A DNA stretch of 64,000 nt. Origin: Vigna angularis (taxonomy: Eukaryota; Streptophyta; Magnoliopsida; Fabales; Fabaceae). Shown here one piece after another: positions 20,673 to 32,379 of this stretch (positions within the stretch are counted from its first letter, which is position 1; each line of letters opens with the position of its first letter). The stretch spans positions 29,380,289-29,444,288 of the forward strand of contig NC_068972.1 of assembly GCF_016808095.1 (NCBI RefSeq), given 5' to 3'. The translations under genes and the position numbers were made by a program. The notes below the pieces were generated by a model. The model had not been told where the DNA came from. It did no database searches and saw only the letters and a list, made by a program, of their open reading frames with translations.

Positions 20673-21986
20673 TGATGGACAAATTTGTAAGCACCAAAAT
20701 ATGATGTCACAAACTTGTTTTTCAATCGGCAAGTATGACCGAATCGTTCAAGTAATAAACTTGGTAAGACCAAGTATCGTTCTTCCCAAAGGACTCACGG
20801 CCTAGTTTAGTTGTGTGGTTTCTTAATTAACTAAGACTTACAAACGAAATAATTTGATTTTAATATGCAAGACGAAAAATAAACATGTATGCATGAATTG
20901 ATCAATGGCAAAGACAAAAGATAAACACTTTCAATGGAATATATGAATGAATATGTTGTTGGGGGTCAATTTCATCTCATCCACTCTCATACATTTTAGG
21001 AATTCAACATTCAAATCATCATTGTTAATGCCACTCTCTAAAGTACCATTCTAGATGGCTTCTCCCTAATCAAATAGTTCATACAATTTCTAGCATTCCT
21101 AATGATTAGTTCATAAGTGCAGGAGCTTAACGACAACCAATATAATATTGTCAGTATAATATTGGGAGAAATTCCCCGGATCTAGACTTCCCCGTACGTG
21201 TCCGTATCGACAAAACCAATAATCATGCAATAGAATGAGTTAAACAATGCACGCATTGAGCAAAGAGGAAAAACCCTAACTAATGATGAAAGAAAGCATA
21301 AGTCTTAGATTAAGATGCAAGCATAAATTCCATATATGAGAGCTTCAAGAGATTACATTGATTCCCCAACAAACATACAAAGTTTAGTTCACCATATTCA
21401 TGGTGAACCTAGATGAACAATGAAAGAATGAAAGAATAAACCCAATAAAGGTGAAGAGGTAGCCTGAGCATCCAAGATCCTCCTTCAAAGGGGTGGAAGA
21501 GAGAGTGTTTGCCTCGTTTCTGCCAAAGATCCCTAACCCTAGGACGTGCAAGCCCTTATATACTAATCTAGAGTTACAAAAGATTACAAAAGCCCAAGCC
21601 CAAAAAGTGCCGCTCAGCGGTATTTACCGCTCAGCGGTGGTTGCGCGTCTTCTTTCTTCCCCTCAGCGGCCATTTTGCCCCTCAGCGGTTCCAACGTGAC
21701 TCCTTGAGTGCCGCTCAGCGGTAAATTACCGCTGAGCGGTGCCTTCGTCTTCTCTTTTTGCACTCTTTCTTGTCTTTTCTAATGTCACTTCTCTCCTTCT
21801 TCACTCTTTTCACTAAATTCACCTTAAAACCTGCACAAAAACACTCAAATCAAGCATAAACCTGTCCAGCTCTCTTATTTCTGAAAATAAAGATAAAAGG
21901 CATGATTTCAAGCTAGTTTCTAAGTCTAAAGGTTGATTTTAATATCAATTTTAAGCATGAAAATAACAGTTTTTCAACTGTTATCA
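20673..21986 (-). repeat. E2 5' LTR (family B)
   Basis: 1314 bp, nearly identical to 14616-15929. Six palindromic motifs lie near 21608-21740 and a TATATAAG box on the minus strand at 21555-21562. The hairpin ACTTGGT / ACCAAGT lies in the 3' third. Confidence 0.95.
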
Positions 21987-22435
21987 ATTAGAGTTTCATC
22001 TTAATCGATTTCTTGCTGTAGAGAATTGTTGATTTTCCACTTTAGCTCAGTCAGCAAGCATTGTTCCTGCATAACCTTTCAGGCTTAACTAGATCAAGCC
22101 TTTTAGAAACAATGCAGTATAATAATCATCACAGTTAATGTATGAATATGCAATGATATGATATAACAATGACATGATCATAATTGCATACATACACACA
22201 GATTAATCTATTTACATCAATCAGATTTAGTTATCAATCACAAATATAATTCCCATAGATTGATTTTAAACCAAAATTAACTTTCATTCATATAACAAGA
22301 GTTTATTACAACCAAATGAAACTAAACACAAAAGATATGGCAATCAATGCCAATCATTACAAAATAAGCACACAAAAAAAAAAACAAAAAACAAAGACAA
22401 AACATAAACAGACTCCATATCAAGGCACTACGACC
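21987..22435 (-). other. Element D 3' non-coding sequence
   Basis: Sequence between E2 and the D 3' ORF, with AATCGATT-like sites and an A-rich run near 22373-22395. I see no gene in it. Confidence 0.4.
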
Positions 22436-22480
22436 CTATTCTGAGTCAGACATTTCCATGGAATCCTCTTCATTGGACTC

Positions 22481-23242
22481 ATCAATCTCATCTAATTCCT
22501 CTATTGATGTAGAGCTTTCCACATAATTCTTGATGATTTCTTCCGTTTTCCTTTCCATGGGCTTTACTGATTTCTTCATCTTGTCAGTCTTCTCATATGA
22601 CATTTTGAATTTTTTTATTACAAATTTCTCAAATTCAGATTTGGGAGAAAAGGAAACCTGGTCATTTTCAGAATCAGACAACTCATCTTTATCTCTGGTT
22701 TGAGTTTGTTCATCACTTAAAATCCATCCCGAGGTAGTTTTCTGCAATCTAATACATGTTAGTGTTGCTTTTCCAATTTCAATTGTTTTATTGCATACAA
22801 CTTTTGTCTCACTGGTAAGAATCACTTGATTCAGTTTCAGAACATGACTAATAAACACACCATCAATCTCATCTAATTCCTCTATTTATGTAGAGCTTTC
22901 CACATAATTCTTGATGATTTCTTCCGTTTTCCTTTCCATGGGCTTTACTGATTTCTTCATCTTGTCAGTCTTCTCAGATGACATTTTGAATTTTTTTATT
23001 ACAAATTTCTCAAATTCAGATTTGGGAGAAAAGGAAACCTGGTCATTTTCAGAATCAGACAACTCATCTTTATCTTTGGTTTGAGTTTGTTCATCACTTA
23101 AAATCCATCCCGAGGTAGTTTTCTGCAATCTAATACATGTTAGTGTTGCTTTTCCAATTTAAATTGTTCTATTGCATACAACTTTTGTCTCACTGGTAAG
23201 AATCACTTGATTCAGTTTCAGAACATGACTAATAAACACACC
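22481..23242 (-). repeat. 381-bp in-frame tandem duplication
   Basis: Units 22481-22861 and 22862-23242 are each 381 bp (127 codons) and differ at about five positions. The proximal unit in reading direction (22862-23242) has two stop codons; the distal one is open. Confidence 0.9.
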
Positions 23243-23438
23243 ATAGGGTAGGTTATGCACATCATTTATACCAGTATTTATCATATTCTTCTTGAACACA
23301 ATTACCCAGTTTGTTGGAATCCTGAACTGAATTGCATTCAGTGGATACAGATCTTCTGAAGTCAATTGGTAGTAAATATATCTTCTAGAATATATGCAAT
23401 CATCTTTTCTTCTCTATTCAATCCCCTTTGTAGATACC

Positions 23439-25626
23439 TGATGCGAGCTGTCGCGACCCATCAAATTTGTTGTGCATTAAAGAATGCAGTATAGTGCTAG
23501 GAAGTGACTCCTAGGTCGTCTCTCAAGGACCAAATGTGGTTCGAGTCTTAGGTCCAACACGTAGTAGGGGGTTTGAAAGTGTTTTAGAATGCGATTGAAC
23601 TAAACTAAAACATGAAATTAAACACAACAGTAAGGTCGAACGGTAAAAGATAGTAAAATCAGAGAATGCAAAATTCATCAGGATTTGAAAACAAAACGCG
23701 GGAACAGTAAACACGCAGAAAATGTAACAGCATCTTAATTGAAATGTACCAAATGAAATTTAACATTAAACGCAACAGTAGAAGCATCAGTTAAGCAAAC
23801 CCAGATTGAAACAACATTTGAAAACAAGATGAACAGTAAAACGCAATGACCAAATGCAGCAATGAAGAAAATGATGAATAATAAAATGCAACAGATAATA
23901 AAAATAAAAACACTTAGCTAAAAATGAAATGCTACTCATCACAAAATCAACACTTAAAATAAATGCTAGCAGTAAAGCAAGATAAATGAGCAAGATGCTT
24001 CTTTAAAATAGAATATGAATTGAAAACCTTGAATTTTCTCCAAATTAAATCACCGCGTGATAGCGAATGAATCAGCTGTGTGCTTCCTCTCCATCCATGT
24101 TGTGACGTGGTGTGCTTTTCCTCCTCCCATCAGTATCCTTTTCTCTTCCTCTAAATGAATCAACGTGCTTCTAAATATTCAAATCACCGCTTGCAACTTT
24201 TAACACTTCTTCCAGCCCAAATTAAATGCATCATTCCCTTGTTCTCATCCATTCTCCGCGCAGCATTCCAATAATGAGGCACATGCTTTACTTTCTAAAA
24301 GAAATAATGTAATCAATGATTCCAACCAGACCGTAACAGTGTGCATGGCTTCCAATTAAATTAAAATGCATTTTTCATTCAATGAAAAATTAAACAATAT
24401 TCCTCATGAATCCATCACTGAACAACACTTAGAAAGAAAATACTAAATGCTTGTACAGTAGAATAAAAATGAAATGAGTCAGGTGCTTCAAATTCTAAAA
24501 GCAAAATAAAGTGATTGTAATCAAAGCTAGCTGTTGTCCGTCTGCTGCTAAATGTAATTCCATCATCAGTCGTAACCCTCCATGTGTGGTTTATGTGCTT
24601 TTCTAAATATGAAAGATGATGCCCCTCTCAAGGGTGGCGGTTGCTCTTAAAATTGAAGGATGATGCCCTCGGATGTGTGCTGACTCTGGACCAGGCCTGG
24701 ACCTCTTCACTTTGCTGCTGGACCAAGGTTGAAGGTGGAGCGTGACTCAGCTTCTTGACGCGTGGTGCTACTGCACCTCCCTTTCACTCCAAGCACACAC
24801 CTACTGGACTTGGGCCGTGACCCTCTCCCTAGTGCCTTGCTGGACCACTTCATTTCTGGATGCTTCACGCTGCTGCTGCTGCTGGAAAATGAAGCTTCGC
24901 GTGCCCCTTGCTGGACTCCTCTTCTTTTGCCACCTCAACACTTCTCTTCCACGTGTTGTGCTTCAAGTTGGATCGAGAACTCCCTCAACTCTGTGCATTG
25001 TTGGATCATGCTGGACCAAGGGCGTGGAGTGTGTTTTTCCTCTTTGCCAACCTCCATGTTTTTCCTCTTTTCTCTGCTGGATCGTGAAGTGGCTGCTGGA
25101 CTAGCTTCTTCTTTTCGCCACTTCTTGGATTCGTGCACCCCTCCAATAGCAAGCCAATATTCTCTCTTCACCGTGCACACCACTCTTTCAAGCCCAAAAT
25201 CCTCTTTTTCCCATTCTTCGCGTGAATGTGTGCTGGACCGAGAGACCTCTCCAAGCATAATCTGTGTGCTGGACCGCTTCTTCTTTGGACACCCCCTGCT
25301 TAAGTGTGCTACTGTTTCTACCTTTGCCACCACATGCTGCTGTGTGCACCCCCCGGAAATGAAATCCACACCTCCTTTCTCATCTTAGTTTAAAGTATAT
25401 TTGATGTGGCATTTCTCTTTAAGTCCCAAAATATTATCCAACAATTTCCCTACAATTAATAATGCAAATAATTAGTCTCGGATAATTCAAATTAATTAAA
25501 ATAAGAATTTCTGATCAAATTAAGCATAATTAGCAAAAATGGGAAAATACTGGACATTTAAGCACACTTCCCTAATTAAATTCGGTACAATAAACTAAGT
25601 GAAATCAAGAAAATATTGACTCATCA
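23439..25626 (-). repeat. LTR C1 (probably a solo LTR of an unassigned gypsy family)
   Basis: 2188 bp with TSD ATACC (23434-23438 and 25627-25631). Plus-strand ends are TGATGCGAGC and GACTCATCA. C2 at 48443-52831 shares both ends and much of the body. I place it on the minus strand because a CTAGGA/TCCTAG hairpin followed by a TCTCAAGGACC block lies near one end, matching the arrangement near the 3' end of Athila LTRs. A GCTGGACC motif occurs about ten times between 24690 and 25290. ORFs here (for example 24762-25388) follow these repeats and are probably not genes. Confidence 0.75.
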
Positions 25627-26454
25627 ATACCCTTTTTTCTTTCCTATATCTTCCAAGGAACCTCATGTAGTCTTTATACATATGTCTTTTTGTAGTCCAT
25701 CTATTATGCAAAGAGTCAGGTAAGTGTGACATGCATCCTTCATCTTTGAGCCCAACAACTCGTAGCCACACATCATTATTGATTATGATATCCACACCTT
25801 TCACACGTGAGTGAATATTATCATTGACTACGGATAACGGTTTAAAATACTGTTATCGGTGATGTAATTTTGATACTAAATACACCCTTTTTGACTTAGA
25901 AACTTGCTTGGACTCATGTTTTTTCATTAAGTTGTGTGAATAAGAGAGTTGAGGTTGAATTTGATGATTTTATGACTAATTCCCTTTGTTTTGATAAAAA
26001 TTGAGTTAATACAGGAAGCAGAGATGAAGTGTTAAGGATATAGAGCTTAGAAAGGCCTAGAAAAGCACCAGAAGAGAGAACCGCACGAAGCTTGGGCGAC
26101 CTGCAAGAGGCTTGAGCGTGGAAAAATCGACGTCCGCCGCCCGGGTACCCTAGGCCGCCCAAGCGTCGGACCCCGAAGCCTGGGCGAAATTGAAGGCTCA
26201 AGCCCTACGGAAATTGACTCTTTTGGATCGGGCACTGTTTCTACTCTGTTCCAACTCTATTTAAAGGACCCAGGCGCTCTAGGTTTTGCATCTCTGGCTG
26301 CAGCAACACAACAGCACACTCTTCTACTCTCTAAAGGCGGATCTGGAAGTGGGAGCTTGCTCTTCTACTCTTAGGGTTTTACTATCTCATGTTTTTCCAT
26401 TGTACATCTAGTTTCTCCATGTCTATGGGAAACTAAACTCTATTTGTTGTTGGG

Positions 26455-27753
26455 TGATGGACAAATTTGTAAGCACCAAAATATGATGTCACAAACTTGT
26501 TTCACAATCGGCAAGTATGACCGAATCGTTCAAGTAATAAACTTGGTAAGACCAAGTATCGTTCTTCCCAAAGGACTCACGGCCTAGTTTAGTTATGTGA
26601 TTTGTTGATTAGCTAAGACTTACAAACAAAATAATTGGATTTTATATGCAAGACGAAAAATAAACATGTATGCATGAATTGATCAATGGCAAAGACAAAA
26701 GATAAACACTTTCAATGGAATATATGAATGAATATGTTGTTGGGGGTCAATTTCATCTCATCCACTCTCATACATTTTAGGAATTCAACATTCAAATCAT
26801 CATTGTTAATGCCACTCTCTAAAGTACCATTCTAGATGGCTTCTCCCTAATCAAATAGTTCATACAATTCCTAGCATTCCTAATGATTAGTTCATAAGTG
26901 CAGGAGCTTAACGATAACCAATATAATATTGTCAGTATAATATTGGGAGAAATTCCCCGGATCTAGACTTCCCCGTACGTGTCCGTATCGACAAAACCAA
27001 TAATCATGCAATAGAATGAGTTAAACAATGCACGCATTGAGCAAAGAGGAAAAACCCTAACTAATGATGAAAGAAAGCATAAGTCTTAGATTAAGATGCA
27101 AGCATAAATTCCATATATGAGAGCTTCAAGAGATTACATTGATTCCCCAACAAACATACAAGGTTTAGTTCACCATATTCATGGTGAACCTAGATGAACA
27201 ATAATGAAAGAATGAAAGAATAAACCCAATAAAGGTGAAGAGGTAGCCTGAGCATCCAAGATCCTCCTTCAAAGGGGTGGAAGAGAGAGTGTTTGCCTCG
27301 TTTCTGCCAAAGATGTTTAACCCTAGGACGTGCAAGCCCTTATATACTAATCTAGAGTTACAAAAGATTACAAAAGCCCAAGCCCAAAAAGTGCCGCTCA
27401 GCGGTGGTTGCGCGTCTTCTTTCTTCCCCTCAGCGGCCATTTTGCCCCTCAGCGGTACCAACGTGACTCCTTGAGTGCCGCTCAGCGGTAAATTACCGCT
27501 GAGCGGTGCCTTCGACTTCTCTTTTTGCACTCTTTCTTGTCTTTTCTAATGTCACTTCTCTCCTTCTTCACTCTTTTCACTAAATTCACCTTAAAACCTG
27601 CACAAAAACACTCAAATCAAGCATAAACCTGTCCAGCTCTCTTATTTCTGAAAATAAAGATAAAAGGCATGATTTCAAGCTAGTTTCTAAGTCTAAAGGT
27701 TGCTTTTAGTATCAATTTTAAGCATGAAAATAACAGTTTTTCAACTGTTATCA
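26455..27753 (-). repeat. E3 3' LTR (family B)
   Basis: 1299 bp. Compared with the E3 5' LTR it lacks one CCGCTCAGCGG unit and spacer (17 bp, near 27404), as expected of a deletion between neighbouring copies. Confidence 0.95.
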
Positions 27754-28998
27754 CAACCCCAAACTTAGAACTTTGCTTGTCCTCAAGCAAACAAAATGTA
27801 ACTCCATCTCCAACCAATTCATATGATGGTTCACTCATTCAAAATCCTTTTCTCAAGATAAGTAACAGCTTCACTCAAATTTATGACCAAGATTCAATCA
27901 AGATGTGCACATGCTTTAGTGTTCACAAAGTCATTTAAATTCCAACAAATGCTATTTTTCATAAATGATCAATCAATTAAGCATGGATGTTCATGTGCTT
28001 ATGGAATATTTCCTCACTAGGTAAAGTGTTTCACTCAACACACAAGTGTATAAGAGGTAAAGTGTTTCACTCATTCACTCCACTATCACAATGTCACATG
28101 AATCAACTTTGCCTTTCATTTTACCATAATCCAAAAACATTCACAAGCATGCATCATCACAAGGACTTTTCAATGGCTTATAATGTGGCTGGGCTAACAA
28201 GAAAATTGGTTTTTCTGGATCACAAAATCCTTGAGTTAAGAGAATCATAACAACACAATCATCTTATTCATTCCCAACTTTCTTTTACCTTTGCATTTGC
28301 ATTGAGCTTTACTTCTTTTTCTTTTCTTTTTTTTTTTCTTTGCATATTCTTACTTTTTAGCTCTTAGCTCAATGCTTTTCTTTTCATGTTTTCCTAACAA
28401 CCCCAAACTTGAACATTTAACAATACCATACAAGATCTTCTACTTAACTCAAGGTAAAGATTTTCAATCAAAGGGTTTCAGTGTATGTTCAAGGCTAAGG
28501 GTTCAAAGGATAGAACACAACGTGTTCTCTTTTAGTAGGCTAACTTTATGAATTTGGCCAATAAAAAGGGTTCCAACAAATGGCCTTGATCACATGATGC
28601 AAAACAAGCAATTGATTCAATCATAGAAAACCTGGGCAAAATCATTCATGCTTTCAAAGTAGTAGCATTCAATTATACCAAAAACTCTGGAGCTCAAAAC
28701 CTCACATATAAGCTCATTCACATTTGACATACACATCCTGCTTAATCTCACAACCACAATCATAATTTCATGCATTTGTTCACAAAGCTTGTGAATCACC
28801 TGTATAAGCATTTTAATGTGCACATCTATCTCAACATCAATCAATCACTAAGCATCATCAAGTAGTACTTATCACACAATCACAGTTAATAGCAAACCAT
28901 CATAACAAACCAGGTGTTCAATAGAGTACATCAAACCCTAATCTAAAAACAAAAACAAATGAGTTCAGAAAACTTAAACCACAAAAGCATAATCATTT
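27754..28998 (-). other. E3 3' untranslated region
   Basis: Colinear with 15930-17163 of E2, with a few small insertions. No conserved ORF. Confidence 0.6.
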
Positions 28999-29024
28999 GA
29001 TAGCATTCATCAGTAAATGCTATC
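28999..29024 (-). other. 9-bp hairpin after the deleted E3 env-position ORF
   Basis: Same sequence as E2: stem GATAGCATT, loop TACTGATG, stem AATGCTATC. It is retained although the ORF upstream is gone. Confidence 0.75.
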
Positions 29025-29035
29025 TCAGCTCCTCA

Positions 29036-29113
29036 TCAGTCTGAGTTGTCCTCTGTATCTTCCTCTTCTTGGATCTTCTAGTCTTGATTCTTTTTGCCCG
29101 ATGAGGAGGCCAT
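29036..29113 (-). pseudogene. E3 env-position ORF remnant
   Basis: Only 26 codons remain. The start MASSSGK is joined, through a short stretch containing a TAG, to the end EEEDTEDNSD-stop. About 1.1 kb of coding sequence is missing compared with E2. Confidence 0.75.
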
Positions 29114-29589
29114 CCCTGCATCAAACATAATTCACAAAACCAAAAGATACATTGTTAAGCATTAGTAAACCACAATGAAGAAATCAGCCCCTTCAATGAT
29201 GCTCTCTCCCAACCCCAAACTTAGATGGAAAACTAGTGAGCAAGTGAGTGGAAGAGATTTTTTTCTTAAGAGGTAAGAGTGAAAAGATGTGGAAAACCTA
29301 GGAGAAGATGTGTGGAAGTGTTTGTGCAGAGAGAAGCCAGAAAATAAACCCTAAAACGCAGCTTGGGGTATAACAATACCCTAATGGGCTCGGGTCCCGC
29401 TAAGGGGAACTTAAGCCCATCTGCGATAGTACCGCTCAGCGGTAATTGCCGCTCAGCGGCACTTTCGTGAAGTGCTCCTCTCCTTCTTTTCTTGACCTAC
29501 GTGCCTTCCCTACATGTCCCTCATAGGTTCCCTGCAATTCAATGTTAAAAATGCTTATGCAAAAACTAAAAATAAACAAACAAACAATC

Positions 29590-29929
29590 AACTGGGTTGC
29601 CTCCCAGGTAGCGCTTGTTTAACGTCACGAGCCTGACCCAAAATCCACCAACACCCATCAGTAGGTGTTTCAAACTTACCAGCACCCATCAGTAGGTGCA
29701 AAATTTCTTACCAACACCCATCAGTAGGTGTTACAACATAGTATCCCTCAGTAGATACTTAACCACCTAGCATCCTTCAGTAGATGCTATCTCCAACAAA
29801 CTAGTTACAAAATAAAGTCCACAACTTAAAAATTAACAAACCAAAATAAAATCAAAAGTTCTTAAATCACTGGGTTGCCTCCCAGCAAGCGCTCTTTTAA
29901 CGTCATTAGCTTGACCCAAACTCGAGTTC
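29590..29929 (-). other. E3 hairpin array and flanking blocks
   Basis: Same five hairpins as E2, beginning 29650 and ending 29789, between TGGGTTGCCTCCCA blocks near 29593 and 29871. Retained although the neighbouring ORF is deleted. Confidence 0.8.
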
Positions 29930-30745
29930 CTTCTTCTTTTTCTTCTTTCTACTGAACTTCTTCAGAAATTTGATCAAACCAGGAACCTGTTGCAGTGTCT
30001 CAATCATAGGAACTTTAATCTCCAATTTCTTGAAGATTTCCATAAAGCACTTGAACTTCTTTTCCTTCCTATGATTCTTCTTTAGATGAGGATGTGATTT
30101 TTCATATGATTTCTTCTTCTTTCCTCTCATCTTCTTTTTCTTCCTTTTTCTCTCCCTCAATTTTCTCTTTTTCTTTTCTTTTATTTTTTTCTTCCCTTTT
30201 CTTTTTCTTTTCAACTTCTTTATTTTCACACAAATCTTCTTTCTCTCTTCTCTCTCAACCACTTCGTTCTCTTTTTCTTCATCTTTATTTTTCTCACTCA
30301 ACTCTTCTTTCTCTTTTCTCTCTACCCTTTCTTCATCTTCCTCTAATTTTTCCTTATCAAGAATCTTGTCACTTTCGGTGATAATGATTTGCCCTTCCTC
30401 CTTAAGGTTAACTTCAGTATTAACCTCATCATTCAATCTCTGACTGATGTAATGAAGTTGCATCTCCATTCTTTTAAATGATTCTTCAATGCTTTTCTGA
30501 GTAGAGTCGGAATTTTTCAAAAATCGTTGAAGGGTGTCCTCCAACCTATCCAAACTTCCTGATAGAAAGGGTTGTTGTTGCCATTGTTGTTGTGGTTGGT
30601 TCTCAAATTGTCCGGCAGCTTGCCAAAATTGGCTTTGATCCATGCTTGAGTGAGGTTCCCACCATTGGTTGAGATTACTTTGGTAGAATTGAGTGCCCAT
30701 ATAGTTAAATTCTTGACCAAATTGCATTCTGCAGACATTAGGCAC
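29906..30745 (-). CDS. E3 shortened gag ORF fused to pol tail (279 aa)
   Basis: Same length and junctions as the E2 ORF (MPNVCRMQFGQEF to KKELEFGSS), open throughout. A few substitutions cluster in the Lys/Glu-rich segment, such as DKEKLEEDEERVERK in place of DEKKIEGDAEKIERK. Equal length in two independently inserted elements shows the deletion form was inherited from a transposing parent. Confidence 0.65.
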   Translation of the reverse strand: MPNVCRMQFGQEFNYMGTQFYQSNLNQWWEPHSSMDQSQFWQAAGQFENQPQQQWQQQPFLSGSLDRLEDTLQRFLKNSDSTQKSIEESFKRMEMQLHYISQRLNDEVNTEVNLKEEGQIIITESDKILDKEKLEEDEERVERKEKEELSEKNKDEEKENEVVEREERKKICVKIKKLKRKRKGKKKIKEKKKRKLRERKRKKKKMRGKKKKSYEKSHPHLKKNHRKEKKFKCFMEIFKKLEIKVPMIETLQQVPGLIKFLKKFSRKKKKKKELEFGSS

Positions 30746-31039
30746 AAAACTCTAGGAAATATTTGTTAGCACAAAAGATATAGAAGAAGATATATATTCA
30801 GAAGATAAAAAGATTTAAAAGATAGAATCAAATAAAACCTAATCTAAAAAAAAATAAAATCTAACCTAATCTAAAAGATAGAATAAAATAAAATCTAATC
30901 TAAAAAATAAAATCTAACCTAATCAAATAAAATAAAATAAAATAAAAACAGAAAAAATAAAAACAGAAAAAATAAAAACAGAAATTCAAAAAGTCAAAGA
31001 TAATCAATTATCACACAAATTAACCAGTTAAACCACGAG

Positions 31040-31057
31040 TCCCCGACAACGGCGCCA
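31040..31057 (-). other. E3 primer-binding site (tRNA-Asp)
   Basis: Minus strand TGGCGCCGTTGTCGGGGA, 17 of 18 bases matching the tRNA-Asp type. Confidence 0.9.
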
Positions 31058-31063
31058 AAAACT

Positions 31064-32379
31064 TGATGGACAAATTTGTAAGCACCAAAATATGATGTCA
31101 CAAACTTGTTTCACAATCGGCAAGTATGACCGAATCGTTCAAGTAATAAACTTGGTAAGACCAAGTATCGTTCTTCCCAAAGGACTCACGGCCTAGTTTA
31201 GTTATGTGATTTGTTGATTAGCTAAGACTTACAAACAAAATAATTGGATTTTATATGCAAGACGAAAAATAAACATGTATGCATGAATTGATCAATGGCA
31301 AAGACAAAAGATAAACACTTTCAATGGAATATATGAATGAATATGTTGTTGGGGGTCAATTTCATCTCATCCACTCTCATACATTTTAGGAATTCAACAT
31401 TCAAATCATCATTGTTAATGCCACTCTCTAAAGTACCATTCTAGATGGCTTCTCCCTAATCAAATAGTTCATACAATTTCTAGCATTCCTAATGATTAGT
31501 TCATAAGTGCAGGAGCTTAACGACAACCAATATAATATTGTCAGTATAATATTGGGAGAAATTCCCCGGATCTAGACTTCCCCGTACGTGTCCGTATCGA
31601 CAAAACCAATAATCATGCAATAGAATGAGTTAAACAATGCACGCATTGAGCAAAGAGGAAAAACCCTAACTAATGATGAAAGAAAGCATAAGTCTTAGAT
31701 TAAGATGCAAGCATAAATTCCATATATGAGAGCTTCAAGAGATTACATTGATTCCCCAACAAACATACAAGGTTTAGTTCACCATATTCATGGTGAACCT
31801 AGATGAACAATAATGAAAGAATGAAAGAATAAACCCAATAAAGGTGAAGAGGTAGCCTGAGCATCCAAGATCCTCCTTCAAAGGGGTGGAAGAGAGAGTG
31901 TTTGCCTCGTTTCTGCCAAAGATGTTTAACCCTAGGACGTGCAAGCCCTTATATACTAATCTAGAGTTACAAAAGATTACAAAAGCCCAAGCCCAAAAAG
32001 TGCCGCTCAGCGGTAAATACCGCTCAGCGGTGGTTGCGCGTCTTCTTTCTTCCCCTCAGCGGCCATTTTGCCCCTCAGCGGTACCAACGTGACTCCTTGA
32101 GTGCCGCTCAGCGGTAAATTACCGCTGAGCGGTGCCTTCGACTTCTCTTTTTGCACTCTTTCTTGTCTTTTCTAATGTCACTTCTCTCCTTCTTCACTCT
32201 TTTCACTAAATTCACCTTAAAACCTGCACAAAAACACTCAAATCAAGCATAAACCTGTCCAGCTCTCTTATTTCTGAAAATAAAGATAAAAGGCATGATT
32301 TCAAGCTAGTTTCTAAGTCTAAAGGTTGCTTTTAGTATCAATTTTAAGCATGAAAATAACAGTTTTTCAACTGTTATCA
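31064..32379 (-). repeat. E3 5' LTR (family B)
   Basis: 1316 bp with the full six-motif palindromic array (about 32000-32133). Confidence 0.95.

Larger units (their letters stand above)
14616..21986 (-). mobile_element. Element E2: recent non-autonomous Athila-type element
   Basis: TSD ATTAG at 14611-14615 and 21987-21991. Both LTRs are 1314 bp and I saw only two differences between them (near 15040/21090 and 15592/21650), so insertion was recent. In element order it carries LTR, perfect tRNA-Asp PBS, an AAAAT-rich leader, a shortened gag ORF joined to the pol tail, the hairpin module, a promoter-like block, an intron, an intact env-position ORF, a hairpin, the 3' region and LTR. Capsid, protease, RT and integrase are all absent, so transposition must depend on another element. 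Confidence 0.9.
22436..25831 (-). pseudogene. Element D 3' ORF, split by LTR C1 and containing an internal duplication
   Basis: Reading on the minus strand from 25831, one frame (KGVDIIINNDVWLRVVGLKDEG) runs to the C1 insertion. Beyond C1 (23433) it continues in the same frame through ATLTCIRLQKTTSGWIL and ends in an acidic tail at 22436. In-frame stops: one TAG just after the junction and two in the proximal copy of a 127-codon tandem duplication. The layout (a conserved KGxxI..VVGL block, basic YRKEKR, acidic end) resembles plant retroelement-associated ORFs with the putative plant transposon protein domain. The resemblance is by eye and its role is unknown. Confidence 0.5.
26455..32379 (-). 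mobile_element. Element E3: recent non-autonomous Athila-type element, env-position ORF deleted
   Basis: TSD TTGGG at 26450-26454 and 32380-32384. It has the same architecture and shortened gag as E2, but nearly all of the env-position ORF, its intron and part of the leader are deleted. The LTRs differ by a 17-bp deletion and very few substitutions. It inserted into the E4 LTR. Confidence 0.9.

Noticed and set aside
21493..21699. 68-codon ORF (MEERVFASFLPK) present in several family B LTRs
   Set aside because: It runs antisense to the LTR, and its repetition is explained by LTR similarity; E6 and B1 do not keep it clearly.
24762..25388. 208-codon plus-strand ORF in C1
   Set aside because: It lies wholly in an LTR, follows the GCTGGACC repeats, has no known motif and is not kept in C2.
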